This document shows positions 36,011-45,855 of a stretch of 64,000 bases of DNA, in pieces. This DNA comes from CAYOEJ01 sp964403015. GTDB taxonomy: Bacteria > Actinomycetota > Actinomycetes > Actinomycetales > Actinomycetaceae. Within the stretch, counting starts at the first letter, position 1. Every line of letters begins with the position of its first letter. Where the stretch lies: the NCBI GenBank assembly GCA_964403015.1, contig CAYOEJ010000003.1:21431-85430 (forward strand). Reading direction: 5' to 3'. Position numbers and translations under genes: made by a program. A model generated the notes under the pieces. The model was not told where the DNA came from and made no database searches. It saw only the letters and a program-made list of their open reading frames with translations.

Positions 36011-37549
36011 TCATCGCGGAGCGATGTCGGCGCGGTTTTCGACGACGACGATCTGGCCGTACTCGTGGACGTCCCACTCTCCGCCCCAGCGCTCGCGAGC
36101 TCGGTCCAGCATGGCTTGAGGGCTGTCTTGGTCGCCGGCGATCCAGTAGTCCGGCACCACGTCCCCAGAGTTTCCGCTCCAGTAGAGATCGTGATGGGGC
36201 GCCAAGTAGGCGAGGTGACGGACGTCGGAGACGACGACGCTGCCTGCCGGAATCGACTCGAGTGCGGCCCGCGAGCCGGCGGAGTCGAGAACGTAGTGCT
36301 CTTGCACCACGTGTTGAATGGGACCTTCGAAGATCATGATGATGCTGAAAGTCAACGAGATGCCAGTGCCAAGGAAGATCCAGCGTTGTTGGGTCGGTCG
36401 GGGGACTCGGGTCGTTCTGCGGAGGCGGTCGATTGCGTCGATCGCTGCGAGCACCACGATAGGCATGAGAACAGCGGAATAGTGCCAGCTCCATCCCCAG
36501 TAATGCTCGACGTTTCCAGCGAAACGCCAGACAAGGGTGGGGAGGGTGAGAAGGATGAGAGGAGAACGAAGCGCGATGATTGCCCCGAGCGCGACGAGAA
36601 GCATCACGGTGACGAGTTTCTCGGATGGGGTGATGAAGTCGATCAGTGTCGAAGCGATGCTCGGGTCACCTTCAAGACGATCCGTGTAATCCCATTGACC
36701 CGCGGGATTGAATGCCGGCAGGATGACGAAGATCGTGAGGACGAACCACGTCACTCCCCAGACAATGAGTCCGAGCCACATGCTTCCGTGCTGAGTGTTG
36801 ATCGGCATTTCACGTGAGTGTGGGGCCTCGCGCGAATCGCGATACTCCCTCCATGCCGCGACTGCGCCGAAGACCGCCACTGTGAGACCGAGATCTTCCT
36901 TCACGAAGACCAGCGCGGCGATGAGAAGCCAAGCGGTCATTCGCCTGCCGGTCAGCCAGGCGACGAGACCGAAGGCTAGCAGCGGGACTGCGAAGGCAAT
37001 TTCGTGAAACTGCACCTTGACGGCGTTCGCCAATCCCCAGCTGAGGGCGTAGGACGCGCCAAGCATCGTGCCCGAGATCGGGCCGAGACGACGGCGTGCA
37101 TACCAAGCGACAGGAACGATCGAAGACGCAAGAAGAATGTTCTGCGCGATCAGGAGTGTCAGCCCGGAAGGGAAGAGCCAAAAGAATGGCGTCAGAAGTA
37201 TGAGGATTGGGTGGAAGTGATCGCCCCAGAGATTGAAGCCCGGCCCCTTGATATCTACGATCGGCGCGCTGAATTGCGAATATTGCGTCAGAAGTTGCGT
37301 GAAGATTCCTAGGTCCCACGATGGGGCTACGTAGTTGTTCCATTGCCACATGGAAAGTGCGCAGAAACCGATGGCGGCGACGACGGCGAGGACCAACGGA
37401 ACGAAGTCGAGTGGGGAGTCCGAATCGGTGTGGCGATCTGGTCGATGGTCGAGCCGCTGATCTGCCCGATAGCCGTTGCGATCCGCCCCCGAATCTGCCC
37501 GGTGGCGAGGGGCTTGGACGCGGCTACGAAGCCTGATCGATGGTGGCAT
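36011..37549 (-). CDS. DUF2079 polytopic membrane protein
   Basis: In this 512-aa protein, an Arg/His/Asp-rich cytosolic N-terminus (about 45 residues) leads into about 9-11 hydrophobic helices. Typical DUF2079 phrases are WDLGIFTQLLTQYS and GDHFHPILILLTPFFWLFPS, then KVQFHEIAFAVPLLAFG and FVKEDLGLTVAVFG. The fold resembles GT-C-type glycosyltransferases/PMT-like proteins, with an acidic WDLG after the first helix, but activity is unproven. It starts 2 nt after the stop of the LPG-synthase-like gene, so they form an operon. Confidence 0.85.
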   Translation of the reverse strand: MPPSIRLRSRVQAPRHRADSGADRNGYRADQRLDHRPDRHTDSDSPLDFVPLVLAVVAAIGFCALSMWQWNNYVAPSWDLGIFTQLLTQYSQFSAPIVDIKGPGFNLWGDHFHPILILLTPFFWLFPSGLTLLIAQNILLASSIVPVAWYARRRLGPISGTMLGASYALSWGLANAVKVQFHEIAFAVPLLAFGLVAWLTGRRMTAWLLIAALVFVKEDLGLTVAVFGAVAAWREYRDSREAPHSREMPINTQHGSMWLGLIVWGVTWFVLTIFVILPAFNPAGQWDYTDRLEGDPSIASTLIDFITPSEKLVTVMLLVALGAIIALRSPLILLTLPTLVWRFAGNVEHYWGWSWHYSAVLMPIVVLAAIDAIDRLRRTTRVPRPTQQRWIFLGTGISLTFSIIMIFEGPIQHVVQEHYVLDSAGSRAALESIPAGSVVVSDVRHLAYLAPHHDLYWSGNSGDVVPDYWIAGDQDSPQAMLDRARERWGGEWDVHEYGQIVVVENRADIAPR

Positions 37550-37551
37550 GG

Positions 37552-40218
37552 CTAGATAATATTCCGCTTGCCGGCGATGCGGAGCGCAACCCAGCCGATT
37601 GGCACGCGACCCCAGAAGGTGAAGAGGCGGTAGAGGATTGCTGTTGAAAATGCGACCGAGTAAGGAATTCCCGCGATCACGAGACCGCCGGTGAGTGCGG
37701 CCTCAACCGGACCGATACCACCAGGCGACGGAACGACAGAGCCGACCGAGTTCGACACCAGGTAGGTCACCGCGAGGGTAATGAGCGGCAGCTCGTAGCC
37801 GAATGCCTTGAGCGAGAAACCGAAGCAGGCAATGAACGCCACGGTCATCAGCATTGACCCGGAGAACCCGAAAAGAATTCGCTTTGGATGGGTGGTGAGC
37901 CAGACGAGTCGCGGCCAAATCTGCTCGACCGTCGGACGAATCTTGGCGATCACCCAGCGGCGAAGCGGCTTGATGAAGAACAAAAGCACGATCACCGCCA
38001 CGGCGATACCAAAGCCGATGAGAAGCGAGCCAGACGGGAGCGAAAGATTTCCGAGCTCGCCGGTGCCAAGCGACAACAGAATCAGCAGGACGATCGTGGT
38101 GACAAACTGCGCGAGCTGAACGACTGTGACGGTGGCGAGGGCCGGCGTCGTCGCAATGTTCTTTTTCTGCAGGAAGCGGAGGTTGAGTGCTGCGGGACCG
38201 ATGCCGGCCGGTGCGACCAGTGTGACCACCGACGCCGCAATCTGAACCAGAGTCGATTGGCCCAGCGGCAGGCTTTCGGGTGTGTAGGCCTTAAGCGTGA
38301 TGCCTGCGCCGAGGTAGGTGAGCAGGCCGATGATGAATGCCGCGATCATCCAACTGACGTGAGCGTCGAGAAGTGCGGCTCGGAGGTCATTGAAGTTCAT
38401 CGAACCGAGCAGTAGGTAAATCGCGACCACGCCGATAACCACGGTGATGATCGTTTTCGCCGAGAACCGCTTGATCTCAACCGGCGCGGCGGAGGTGACG
38501 GCGGGAACCTGCTCGATGAGGGCGTCGCGGAGCGCTTGGAATTCCTTGTTTCCCCGGAACTCCGCGCGAGTCTTACCCGGCATGATCGAGATCTGCAGAA
38601 GCGGAGTGAGCGAGATGATCTGGTCCAGTGGCATAGAACGCGTCAGTGATGCAACGGCTCGTTCCACACCGACGACGGTGGCAAGCATCGCGATTGCCTG
38701 CGCGAGATCGATGTTGCGCGCGGTATCCGAGGCGACCACGGATCCGTTCTGCCACGATGTCACCTCGAGACCGCTTGGCTTCACACGGACAAAATCTGCC
38801 TGCAGGTCCCCGTGGGAAATGCCGCAGCGATGGGCGCGCTGGAGGTCGTCCCAGAGCTGATCGAGCTGAATATCGCTTACCTCGCGGCCGTCTACCTGCG
38901 ATAGCAATGGAGCCGTGAGCGCGTTGAGTGCGATGATGATCGACTGATCAACGCGCCCTATCGACACAAAGCGCGGTTCGGAAATCTTGGCTTGCTCGAC
39001 CCGCAGTAGTTGTAGCGTGATCTGCTCGGCGGTTCCCTCGAGTGTGCGTTCGACATGACGGATCGTTGTCTTCAAGCGGAACTTGGACCAGAGGTCGTTA
39101 ATCGCACCGAGAATGCGGCGGTCGTCGTCGAGGACCAGCAGATGGTAGGTGTCACCGTTCGTGTCGGTCGCGATGTAGTTGCGCGATACCGAATTCGCCT
39201 TTGCCGTGGGGTAGCGCCAAGAGATCTCGTCGCGGATGGAGTCCGGATCAACGCCATCGGCGTGCTCGATACCGTCTTGCTCGGCAAGAGCATCGACCTC
39301 GGCAATGATTTCTGCTGCCTCTGTCTTTTTCGGATCGTCCTCGTCGAGGGCCGTGTTACTCCACAGGAGCCGGAGCTGCTGAAGTGCGGATGTATCGATG
39401 TATCCGATGGGTGAGGACGTCGTGATGTTCCAAGCGTTGAGGCGATCATCTACCGGAAGCTCGTCAACTCGAACCACCTGGACGGGATCAAGCCCTGCGC
39501 GGCGAACAGCCATAATGAGCCTATTGCCCGTTGCCCTGTCCGGCTCGCTACCGACCGCCCATCGAGTGAGCGATCCGCAAAATACGCCGAGGAAAACGGT
39601 GATGAGGGCGCCCGGGAACGTCTGATTTCCTTGAAGTACCGAGAGCACCAGCACGATGGCCATGAGCCACCATCCCCAGCGCGACACGCGTGCCGCCTTT
39701 GTGGAGCCCGAGACCGTGAGCAGGGCAGATAGAAGAGCAACGTAGGGAACGAGGGCGATATAGGACTGTTCGTGGAAGGCGTCGATGAACTGGTCCGTTA
39801 GGGGAGAAAGCGGCCACCACTTATCGAAGCCCCAGAGCATGGCGTTCGCAAAGAGAATGGACACAAGACCGGCTGCAATGGCTGTGACGAACGTGCGCCA
39901 CCGGCGTCGCAATAGCATCTCCGCCACGATCGCCAACGGGAGGAAGAACGACAGCAGGCCCTCAAGTGCATTGATCGGCAGGAAAAGGATCGTTTCGAAT
40001 ACCGATCCGGTGGCAAGCCGTACGTCGTTGGCGACGGCAAGCGTGGTTGACCGGGCGTAGATGGCGAGTATCGCAACGACGACAATCGCAAGCAGCGCGA
40101 TTACGGCGCCAACGATGTCTGCGGGTTGGCGAACCCAGCGTTGTTCGGAGTCGACAAGCAACACCGTGCGGCGAGGACCTAACGCGGCGCGGGAAATGTT
40201 GGGTTCGATCTGACTCAC
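37552..40218 (-). CDS. Lysylphosphatidylglycerol synthase TM-domain protein with kinase-like insert
   Basis: The 888-aa protein has three parts: N-terminal membrane helices (about 35-230), a soluble middle (about 235-580) and a C-terminal flippase-type domain of about 8 helices (about 590-880). The last resembles the LPG_synthase_TM/UPF0104 (YbhN) family, with APAGIGPAALNLRFLQKKN and SVVPSPGGIGPVEAALTGG. The middle contains RCGISHGDLQADF, like the HGDLxxxN catalytic loop of aminoglycoside-type kinases but lacking the Asn. It is thus probably a pseudokinase. Start is GTG. Role: perhaps lipid or glycolipid translocation with the DUF2079 partner (inference). Confidence 0.8.
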   Translation of the reverse strand: MSQIEPNISRAALGPRRTVLLVDSEQRWVRQPADIVGAVIALLAIVVVAILAIYARSTTLAVANDVRLATGSVFETILFLPINALEGLLSFFLPLAIVAEMLLRRRWRTFVTAIAAGLVSILFANAMLWGFDKWWPLSPLTDQFIDAFHEQSYIALVPYVALLSALLTVSGSTKAARVSRWGWWLMAIVLVLSVLQGNQTFPGALITVFLGVFCGSLTRWAVGSEPDRATGNRLIMAVRRAGLDPVQVVRVDELPVDDRLNAWNITTSSPIGYIDTSALQQLRLLWSNTALDEDDPKKTEAAEIIAEVDALAEQDGIEHADGVDPDSIRDEISWRYPTAKANSVSRNYIATDTNGDTYHLLVLDDDRRILGAINDLWSKFRLKTTIRHVERTLEGTAEQITLQLLRVEQAKISEPRFVSIGRVDQSIIIALNALTAPLLSQVDGREVSDIQLDQLWDDLQRAHRCGISHGDLQADFVRVKPSGLEVTSWQNGSVVASDTARNIDLAQAIAMLATVVGVERAVASLTRSMPLDQIISLTPLLQISIMPGKTRAEFRGNKEFQALRDALIEQVPAVTSAAPVEIKRFSAKTIITVVIGVVAIYLLLGSMNFNDLRAALLDAHVSWMIAAFIIGLLTYLGAGITLKAYTPESLPLGQSTLVQIAASVVTLVAPAGIGPAALNLRFLQKKNIATTPALATVTVVQLAQFVTTIVLLILLSLGTGELGNLSLPSGSLLIGFGIAVAVIVLLFFIKPLRRWVIAKIRPTVEQIWPRLVWLTTHPKRILFGFSGSMLMTVAFIACFGFSLKAFGYELPLITLAVTYLVSNSVGSVVPSPGGIGPVEAALTGGLVIAGIPYSVAFSTAILYRLFTFWGRVPIGWVALRIAGKRNII

Positions 40219-40300
40219 AGGTCGATCTTACGTCCATTTTCCGCCGATTCAACCAGCGTTAGGTCCAGCCGCGCGAAATCACAGGGGGAGTTCTGGCCGG

Positions 40301-42731
40301 TTAGGAGGCATTTCGCAGGCGTAGCGAGTTCAGAACGACGATCACGGACGACGACGCCATCGCCGCTGCCGCAATGCCCGGAACGATGATTCCGCCGACG
40401 GCCAGTGGGATTGCGAGGAGGTTGTAGCCGAATGCCCACAGGAGGTTTTCCTTGATAATCCGCAGGGTACGCTCGGACACTCGCAGCGAGGTCGGGATGG
40501 TTCGGACGTCCGAATTAACGATCGTAATATCGGCTGCGGCCTTCGCAACGTCGGTTCCTGATCCCATGGCGATCGACAGATCGGCGCCCGCGAGTGCGGC
40601 GGCGTCGTTGACACCGTCGCCCACCATGGCAACGTGGCGGCCCTGTGCTTGGAGCTCTTGAACAACTTCGACCTTGCCCTCGGGGAGAACTTCGGAGCGG
40701 ACGTCGTCGATACCAAGTTCGGCTGCAACCGTGGCGGCAGTGGCCGCATTGTCACCGGTCACCAGGACCGGGGTGAGTCCGCGCTCCTTCAGAGCGGCGA
40801 TAGCTGCGGGTGCCTCGGGGCGGATGGTGTCGCGAACGGCGACGACGCCCACGGGCTTGCTACCCGATGAGATAACGACGGCGGTTGCGCCGCTTTCGGC
40901 AAGGCGCATGGCTTCGTCGCGAACAGGTGCAAGATCGACGCCCTCGGCCTCGAGCCAACGTAGAGTTCCAGCGCGAACCACTTCGCCGTCGGCCATAGCG
41001 GAAACGCCGTGACCTGACGTGTTGCGGAAGCCCGTGACCGGCGTCGGCGTAAGGCCGCGCTCCTGGGCGCTGCGCACGATAGCTCGCGCAATCGGGTGCT
41101 CGGAACCGGACTCGAGCCCGGCAGCAAGGGAGAGAAGGCGATCGTCGTCGTCGGAAACGAGGTCGGAGACGGACATGACGCCCGTGGTGAGGGTGCCGGT
41201 CTTGTCGAGAATGATGGTGTCGGCGTTGTGGGCGCCTTCGAGAACCTCGGGGCCGCGGATGAGCGTGCCGAGGCGGGAGAGGCGGCCGGAGCCAACGAGC
41301 AAAGCCGTGGGTGTGGCGAGGCCGAGGGCGCAGGGGCAGGCCACCACGAGCACGGTGATCGCGGAGGCAAGAGCCATCTCAACCGTGTTATCGAGCGCGA
41401 AGATACGCACGAGGAACGTGATGATCGCGATGGCGATAACGATGGGAACGAAGACCGAGGAGATGCGATCGGCCAGCCGCTGGACGGGGGCCTTGGCAGT
41501 CTGCGCTTCGGTGAGAAGGCGGCCCATCTGGGCAAGCGTCGTCTCTTCCCCCACGCGAGTTGCCTTGACGAGGATGGTGCCATGCGTGTTGAGGGTAGCG
41601 CCGGTGACTTTGTCGCCTTCGCTGACGTCGACCGGCACGGATTCGCCGGTGACAAGCGATGCGTCTACAGCCGAGGTGCCTTCGACCACGACGCCGTCAG
41701 TCGCAACTGTTCCGCCGGGGCGAACGCGGAAAACGTCTCCGACCTGGAGCTCGGCGGCGGGAATACGGCGCTCGTCGGCAGTGCCATCGGCCCGGCGGAC
41801 GAGATCGGCTTCGTCAGCGCCGAGTTCGAGGAGTGCCCGGAGTGCGTCGCCGGCGTTGTGACGGGAGCGAGCCTCCAGCCAGCGTCCGATGAGTAGGAAT
41901 GTCACGATCATCGCCGCGGACTCGAAGTAGAGGTGGGCATGCTCGGTGTGGGAGAGACCGTGGATGCCGGTCATCTCCATGGTGTAGCCGATGTGGCCAG
42001 ATCCGCCAAAGAACAGTGCCCAGATCGACCAGCCCATTGACGCCAGAACGCCGAGGGAAACCAGGGTGTCCATCGTCGACGACCCGTGACGGCCCGCCCT
42101 GAAAGCCGCCTTGTGGAACGGCCAGCCACACCAGAAAGCGATCGGAATGCTGAGCGCGCCGATAAACCACTGCCAGCCATCGAACTGGAGAGCCGGGATC
42201 ATTGAAATACCGACCACCGGCACCGACAAAATTGCCGAGACCACAAACCGGCGGAACAGATCGGCAACTCGAGCCTCAGCGGCAGCCTTTGCTGCTTCCT
42301 CAACTTCTTCGGCGCGCTTGGCTGCCTCAGATCCCTGAGCAACTTCCTCGCCACGATTCACGCGACGGATCGGGGTGGCCCCGTAGCCGGCCTTTTCGAC
42401 GACGGCGACGAGCGCGTCGTCGTCCACATCCTCGGAAAGCTCGACGTGTGCGCGTTCGGTGGCAAGATTGACGACGGCGTGGACGCCCTCAACCTTGTTC
42501 AGTTTCTTTTCCACGCGGGCAACGCAGGATGCGCAGGTCATGCCGGTGATCGCGAGATCGACCTCGGCGAGGGGGCTGTGGTTTGTGGCGTCNNNNNNNN
42601 NNNNNNNNNNNNNNNNNNNNNNNNNNNNNNNNNNNNNNNNNNNNNNNNNNNNNNNNNNNNNNNNNNNNNNNNNNNNNNNNNNNNNNNNNNNNGCCATCGG
42701 TGGTGCCGTTGCCGTTTTGGGATGCAGTCAT
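40301..42731 (-). CDS. copA: Copper-translocating P-type ATPase (interrupted by a gap)
   Basis: Residues 1-13 lie right of the gap (ATG 42731, MTASQNGNG); the rest continues from 42592. Features in order are an HMA domain with GMTCASC, about 8 membrane helices and the phosphatase motif TGES. CPCALGLATP is the metal-binding helix, DKTGTLT the phosphorylation site (Asp), SEHP is in the nucleotide domain, and VGDGVNDAAALAGAD follows. This is a complete P1B-1 Cu+ exporter except for the unsequenced part. The 100-N gap is not a multiple of three, so its length is nominal. copZ lies just upstream in the same direction. Confidence 0.93.
42593..42692. other. Assembly gap (100 N) inside copA
   Basis: The gap falls between codon 13 of copA and the first HMA domain. 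The flanks share no 55-bp identity, so some linker (possibly a further repeat or metal-binding segment) may be missing. Confidence 0.95.
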
Positions 42732-42752
42732 AACAGGGGCTTTCGTAAAAGT

Positions 42753-42771
42753 GCCCCGCGCGCGGCGGGGC
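42753..42771 (-). terminator. GC-rich hairpin between copZ and copA
   Basis: gccccgc (42753-42759) pairs with gcggggc (42765-42771) around a 5-nt loop. On the minus strand it is followed by acttttac. It lies 22 bp before the copA ATG, so it would reduce read-through from copZ (more chaperone than pump) or act as an attenuator. Confidence 0.55.
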
Positions 42772-42851
42772 AAGCGAGTAGACCCGAGTGGGTACTCGCA
42801 AGTTTTTTATGTGGTTTGGGAAGTCCGATTCGGTGACGACCGGCGACGACC

Positions 42852-43094
42852 TCAGCGAACGATCTCGTGAACTTCGTAGTTGCCAGCCTCGGCGACTGCC
42901 TCACGAAGAACGTCGTCGGCAATGTCTTCGTCGGTAACAACGACGACCGAGGACTTACCCTCGGGCTTTAGCACCACGGAGACCTTTGAAACCGTATCGA
43001 TTTCCTTGATCTCGTCGCTAACGTGCTTAACGCAGTTTCCGCAGGTCATTCCGGAAACCATGAGTTCAATCGTACGGTCAAATTCTTCAGCCAT
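42852..43094 (-). CDS. copZ: Copper chaperone (HMA domain protein)
   Basis: The 80-aa single heavy-metal-associated domain has the Cu(I)-binding motif GMTCGNCVKHV (Cys at about 17 and 20) and a beta-alpha-beta-beta-alpha-beta pattern. It is a few residues longer than typical CopZ (about 68-70). It hands copper to CopA. RBS aaagg lies 7 nt before the ATG. The 120-bp spacer to copA contains a hairpin. No csoR or copY gene is adjacent. Confidence 0.92.
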   Translation of the reverse strand: MAEEFDRTIELMVSGMTCGNCVKHVSDEIKEIDTVSKVSVVLKPEGKSSVVVVTDEDIADDVLREAVAEAGNYEVHEIVR

Positions 43095-43177
43095 GATGTG
43101 CCTTTCGATATCGGGTCAGTGCTTGGTTGGAACGACGCCGGTGCAGGAATTATTCCCCCAATTTCGAATTACTTTTG

Positions 43178-43237
43178 TTTCAGCGAGACTGCGCCGATTC
43201 CAGAGAGCCCGCGGCGATTTCAGCGAGCAGACGACGA
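43178..43237. repeat. 20-bp tandem repeat (3 units)
   Basis: Three 20-bp units, tttcagcgagactgcgccga, ttccagagagcccgcggcga and tttcagcgagcagacgacga (43178-43197, 43198-43217, 43218-43237), end 3 bp from the stop codon of the 493-aa orphan gene. Confidence 0.75.
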
Positions 43238-43240
43238 TGT

Positions 43241-44722
43241 CTACTCTGACGTGGGTTCGGGGCCGGACACCGGCGGTTCGGCTGCACGCACGATTCCTTC
43301 GGTGAGATCGGCGGGGAAGGGGCTGCCAGTGCTGGGCTCTGGGACGTCGTCGGAGCCGGCAAGTCGATCAAGCATCCAGTCCGGGACAGAATCAGAAGAG
43401 CGCGGGAAGCTAGCCAGCTCGTGGCGCCACTCGCTAGGAGGCACTTGATCTGCCCACTTGGGCTCCTGCACGTTGTTGATATTGACGGCGCCCTTGCCCG
43501 ACTTGTTGAGCTGGAGGACGACGGCGAGGAAAGGCTCTTCGCCAGCGACAGCGCGCAGCTGCTTGAGCTTACGCAAATAGTGAATGACCGCGGTAGGAAT
43601 CACGCGCAGACGTGCCATCTTTTCTTCGCCAAGCTTGGCGTGTGCTTCATAGTAGGCAGTGTTGCCGACGAGTTGGACGCGGACGTAAATCTCCTGCCAC
43701 TCGGGTGGCCCGACCTGCGCCAGAAGTGCGAACGTCTGCTGGATGACCTGGTTGGAGTCGGAGAAGTCATACTGCTTTTGGGTTGTGGCAGTGATGGCGG
43801 GGCGATCAGAGACGTCCCACGAAACAGGAACCGCTTCCTGCCGGCGCTGATTGAGCACGTGCTCCGGCTTGGCTAGCGACGTGAAGACGCCCGTGGACCA
43901 GCGCTGCATATTGGCTGTTGTGCAGTAGGGGGCGTCGGTGAGGAGAGAAACTACTTGGAACACGAGTTCGCCCTCGGGGCTCATCACTCCGCGAACGATT
44001 CGTACGGGGATCCCCGAAAGCTCACCCAACACCATCTGGATGAAGACCTTCATGTCGCCCTCGAACGCGATGCGCTTTGCCCACATGCCCGATTCGAGCT
44101 GCTCGAAGCCGGCCTCGTGTTGGGGATTCGTCGGGGCGACCAAAGTGAGAGCGGTGGGTCCATCGGCGTCGTACTCAACGTCGCAAGGCACTGCGCCCCA
44201 GTCACGCTGGATGACTGTTCCCACAAACTGTGAGGGCATACCGGCCTTGAACGTTCCGGTATTGAGGTTTTCCCAGCCGAAGGCAATGCCGTGGTAGACG
44301 CCGCGGAGCTCTGGTTCGGACTGCCCCGGGTGGAATCTCCACAGGCGCGTCCCGGGAGTGAGGCGGCATGGATCAACAAGGAGAAGGTCGGTCTCGACGC
44401 CACCACCGCGAGCAACACCGCTGCCATCATAGGGCGAATGTTCGATTACGCCGCCGCGGAAGCTTGCGGGATGAAGTGGCCCAACCGCGTGCCGTGCCTG
44501 AACAAATGGATCGGCTGGAAGATGAATGATGTCGAGCGGCTTATCTTCAGAATATGGGGAGCCCGGGAAACGCAGGCAGAGCAGATCCATGAGGTCAGAA
44601 ACATCGGTAACCTCTGCCGCTGCGGCGGCATCGACAGCAAAACCAGCCACGAGATCGTAACCCTGATCAAGGAATGCACCGGCTTGTGGCTCAGAAACTG
44701 CTAGAAGATAAGTGACGGACAC
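43241..44722 (-). CDS. Hypothetical protein, 493 aa, no recognised family
   Basis: It is soluble, acidic and has no signal peptide. The N-terminal about 110 residues (MSVTYLLAVSEPQAGAFLDQ) look like a small alpha/beta domain. A middle beta-rich part follows (WGAVPCDVEYDADGPTALTL). The C-terminal part (EWQEIYVRVQLVGNTAYYEA, then LQLNKSGKGAVNINN and SVPDWMLDRL) is loosely like YezG/DUF600-type immunity proteins, but I would not assign it. Start is GTG with aaggg 6 nt upstream. Codon usage and frame are convincing over the full length. It is divergent from a surface-protein gene and followed by copZ-copA. Confidence 0.7.
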   Translation of the reverse strand: MSVTYLLAVSEPQAGAFLDQGYDLVAGFAVDAAAAAEVTDVSDLMDLLCLRFPGSPYSEDKPLDIIHLPADPFVQARHAVGPLHPASFRGGVIEHSPYDGSGVARGGGVETDLLLVDPCRLTPGTRLWRFHPGQSEPELRGVYHGIAFGWENLNTGTFKAGMPSQFVGTVIQRDWGAVPCDVEYDADGPTALTLVAPTNPQHEAGFEQLESGMWAKRIAFEGDMKVFIQMVLGELSGIPVRIVRGVMSPEGELVFQVVSLLTDAPYCTTANMQRWSTGVFTSLAKPEHVLNQRRQEAVPVSWDVSDRPAITATTQKQYDFSDSNQVIQQTFALLAQVGPPEWQEIYVRVQLVGNTAYYEAHAKLGEEKMARLRVIPTAVIHYLRKLKQLRAVAGEEPFLAVVLQLNKSGKGAVNINNVQEPKWADQVPPSEWRHELASFPRSSDSVPDWMLDRLAGSDDVPEPSTGSPFPADLTEGIVRAAEPPVSGPEPTSE

Positions 44723-44897
44723 GAGAATCCCTTCGATTGACTATCTCCACCTTAGCGGGTTCAAAGTATGGTCGAAACTTCGCCGGAGACCACCGAATAT
44801 ACCGACTATTACGGCTTTTCCGGCAGCGAACCTCGTTGTCTAACGTGCTTTGCTATAAAGTTTCGATTGAACGATCCATCTGGACAATCGAGGATTT

Positions 44898-45824
44898 ATG
44901 AAGCTCACGAGAATCGGAGTTGGCGCAACTCTCACCGTAGGCGTACTCCTATTCGCCGCAGCCGCACCGGCATACGCTGCGAACGAGGCTGGAGAAAGCG
45001 AAGCGTTTGCGTCATCCGTAGCGGAGGCCGACGGAGCAGAATCGACCGCAGCGGCTTCGACGACGACGGAGAGTGACGCGATCGAACCCCGAGCACTCGA
45101 TGACAGTCCAGTTTTCACCGATCCCACGCCCACGGATGATTCCACCGCGAACGCCTCGGCAGGCGATGATGCCAGCGAGGAGCCGTCAGCTGTAGCGCCG
45201 GAGACTCCCGATGCGACCGACGATGAGCCCGAGCGGCCCGCCCAGCCAGCCCCGATTGTGTCCACCACAGATTGGCGCGATGTCGCGCCGAACTGTGAGA
45301 GCGGCGTCTACACCCAGATTCGCGACTACACAGAAACGCCATACGTGTGGGATGACGTCAACGGGGTCTGGGCCGCAGGCTCCGCCTCGGAAACGACCAC
45401 ACAAACCGGTACGCGCCCGATGAGCGAAGCAGAACTGCAGTCATGCCCCGGCTATGTCCCTGAACCGGAACCGACCGAAGAGCCAGCACCGACCGAAGAA
45501 CCGGGCGGCGACCCTACCGAAGCTCCGAGCGAGGAGCCCACCAGTCCGGACACGCAGCCAGCTCCACCGGCCAGTGATTCAGGCCCTGTCAATCCGGCTC
45601 CGTCGTCACCAGTTCAGTCATCACCGGCTGCCGATGATGATGACACCGCGCTTCCTACGATCGGTAATTCAGCCCCGGTACCAGTCGACGATGATGCCGC
45701 CCACGAAGATCTATCGGCTACCGGTGCGAATACGTCGAGTGCTGGTCTGCTCGGTGTTTTTCTCACCGCTGCAGGTGCAGGCCTTCTTGCCGTGCGTCGC
45801 GTGAGGTCAGTTGACGTCGCTTGA
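44898..45824 (+). CDS. Cell-wall-anchored acidic surface protein with LSATG tail
   Basis: The 308-aa protein has a signal peptide (residues 1-27, cleavage after PAYA). Long Glu/Ser/Thr/Ala/Pro-rich regions surround a small globular segment about 120-175 (DWRDVAPNCESGVYTQIRDY, then TPYVWDDVNGVW). A Pro/Glu/Thr repeat (PEPTEEPAPTEEP) leads to LSATG, a hydrophobic helix and RRVRSVDVA. This is a sortase-substrate layout with the same LSxTG variation as the 5'-nucleotidase. The short WDDVNGVW segment occurs in other actinomycete surface proteins of unknown function. Confidence 0.8.
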   Translation: MKLTRIGVGATLTVGVLLFAAAAPAYAANEAGESEAFASSVAEADGAESTAAASTTTESDAIEPRALDDSPVFTDPTPTDDSTANASAGDDASEEPSAVAPETPDATDDEPERPAQPAPIVSTTDWRDVAPNCESGVYTQIRDYTETPYVWDDVNGVWAAGSASETTTQTGTRPMSEAELQSCPGYVPEPEPTEEPAPTEEPGGDPTEAPSEEPTSPDTQPAPPASDSGPVNPAPSSPVQSSPAADDDDTALPTIGNSAPVPVDDDAAHEDLSATGANTSSAGLLGVFLTAAGAGLLAVRRVRSVDVA

Positions 45825-45855
45825 GATTAACTGACGTCGCGTGAGGTGAGGTCGC
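45801..45855. repeat. 20-bp tandem repeat covering two convergent stop codons
   Basis: Units gtgaggtcagttgacgtcgc (45801-45820) and ttgagattaactgacgtcgc (45821-45840) plus a partial third (45841-45855). The second unit contains both the TGA of the surface-protein gene (45822-45824) and the stop of the convergent dedA-type gene (45827-45829). Confidence 0.8.

Noticed and set aside
41019..41896. Long plus-strand frames (280 and 266 aa) over copA
   Set aside because: They are antisense to conserved P-type ATPase motifs; Arg/Ser- or Gly/Ala-rich shadow translations.
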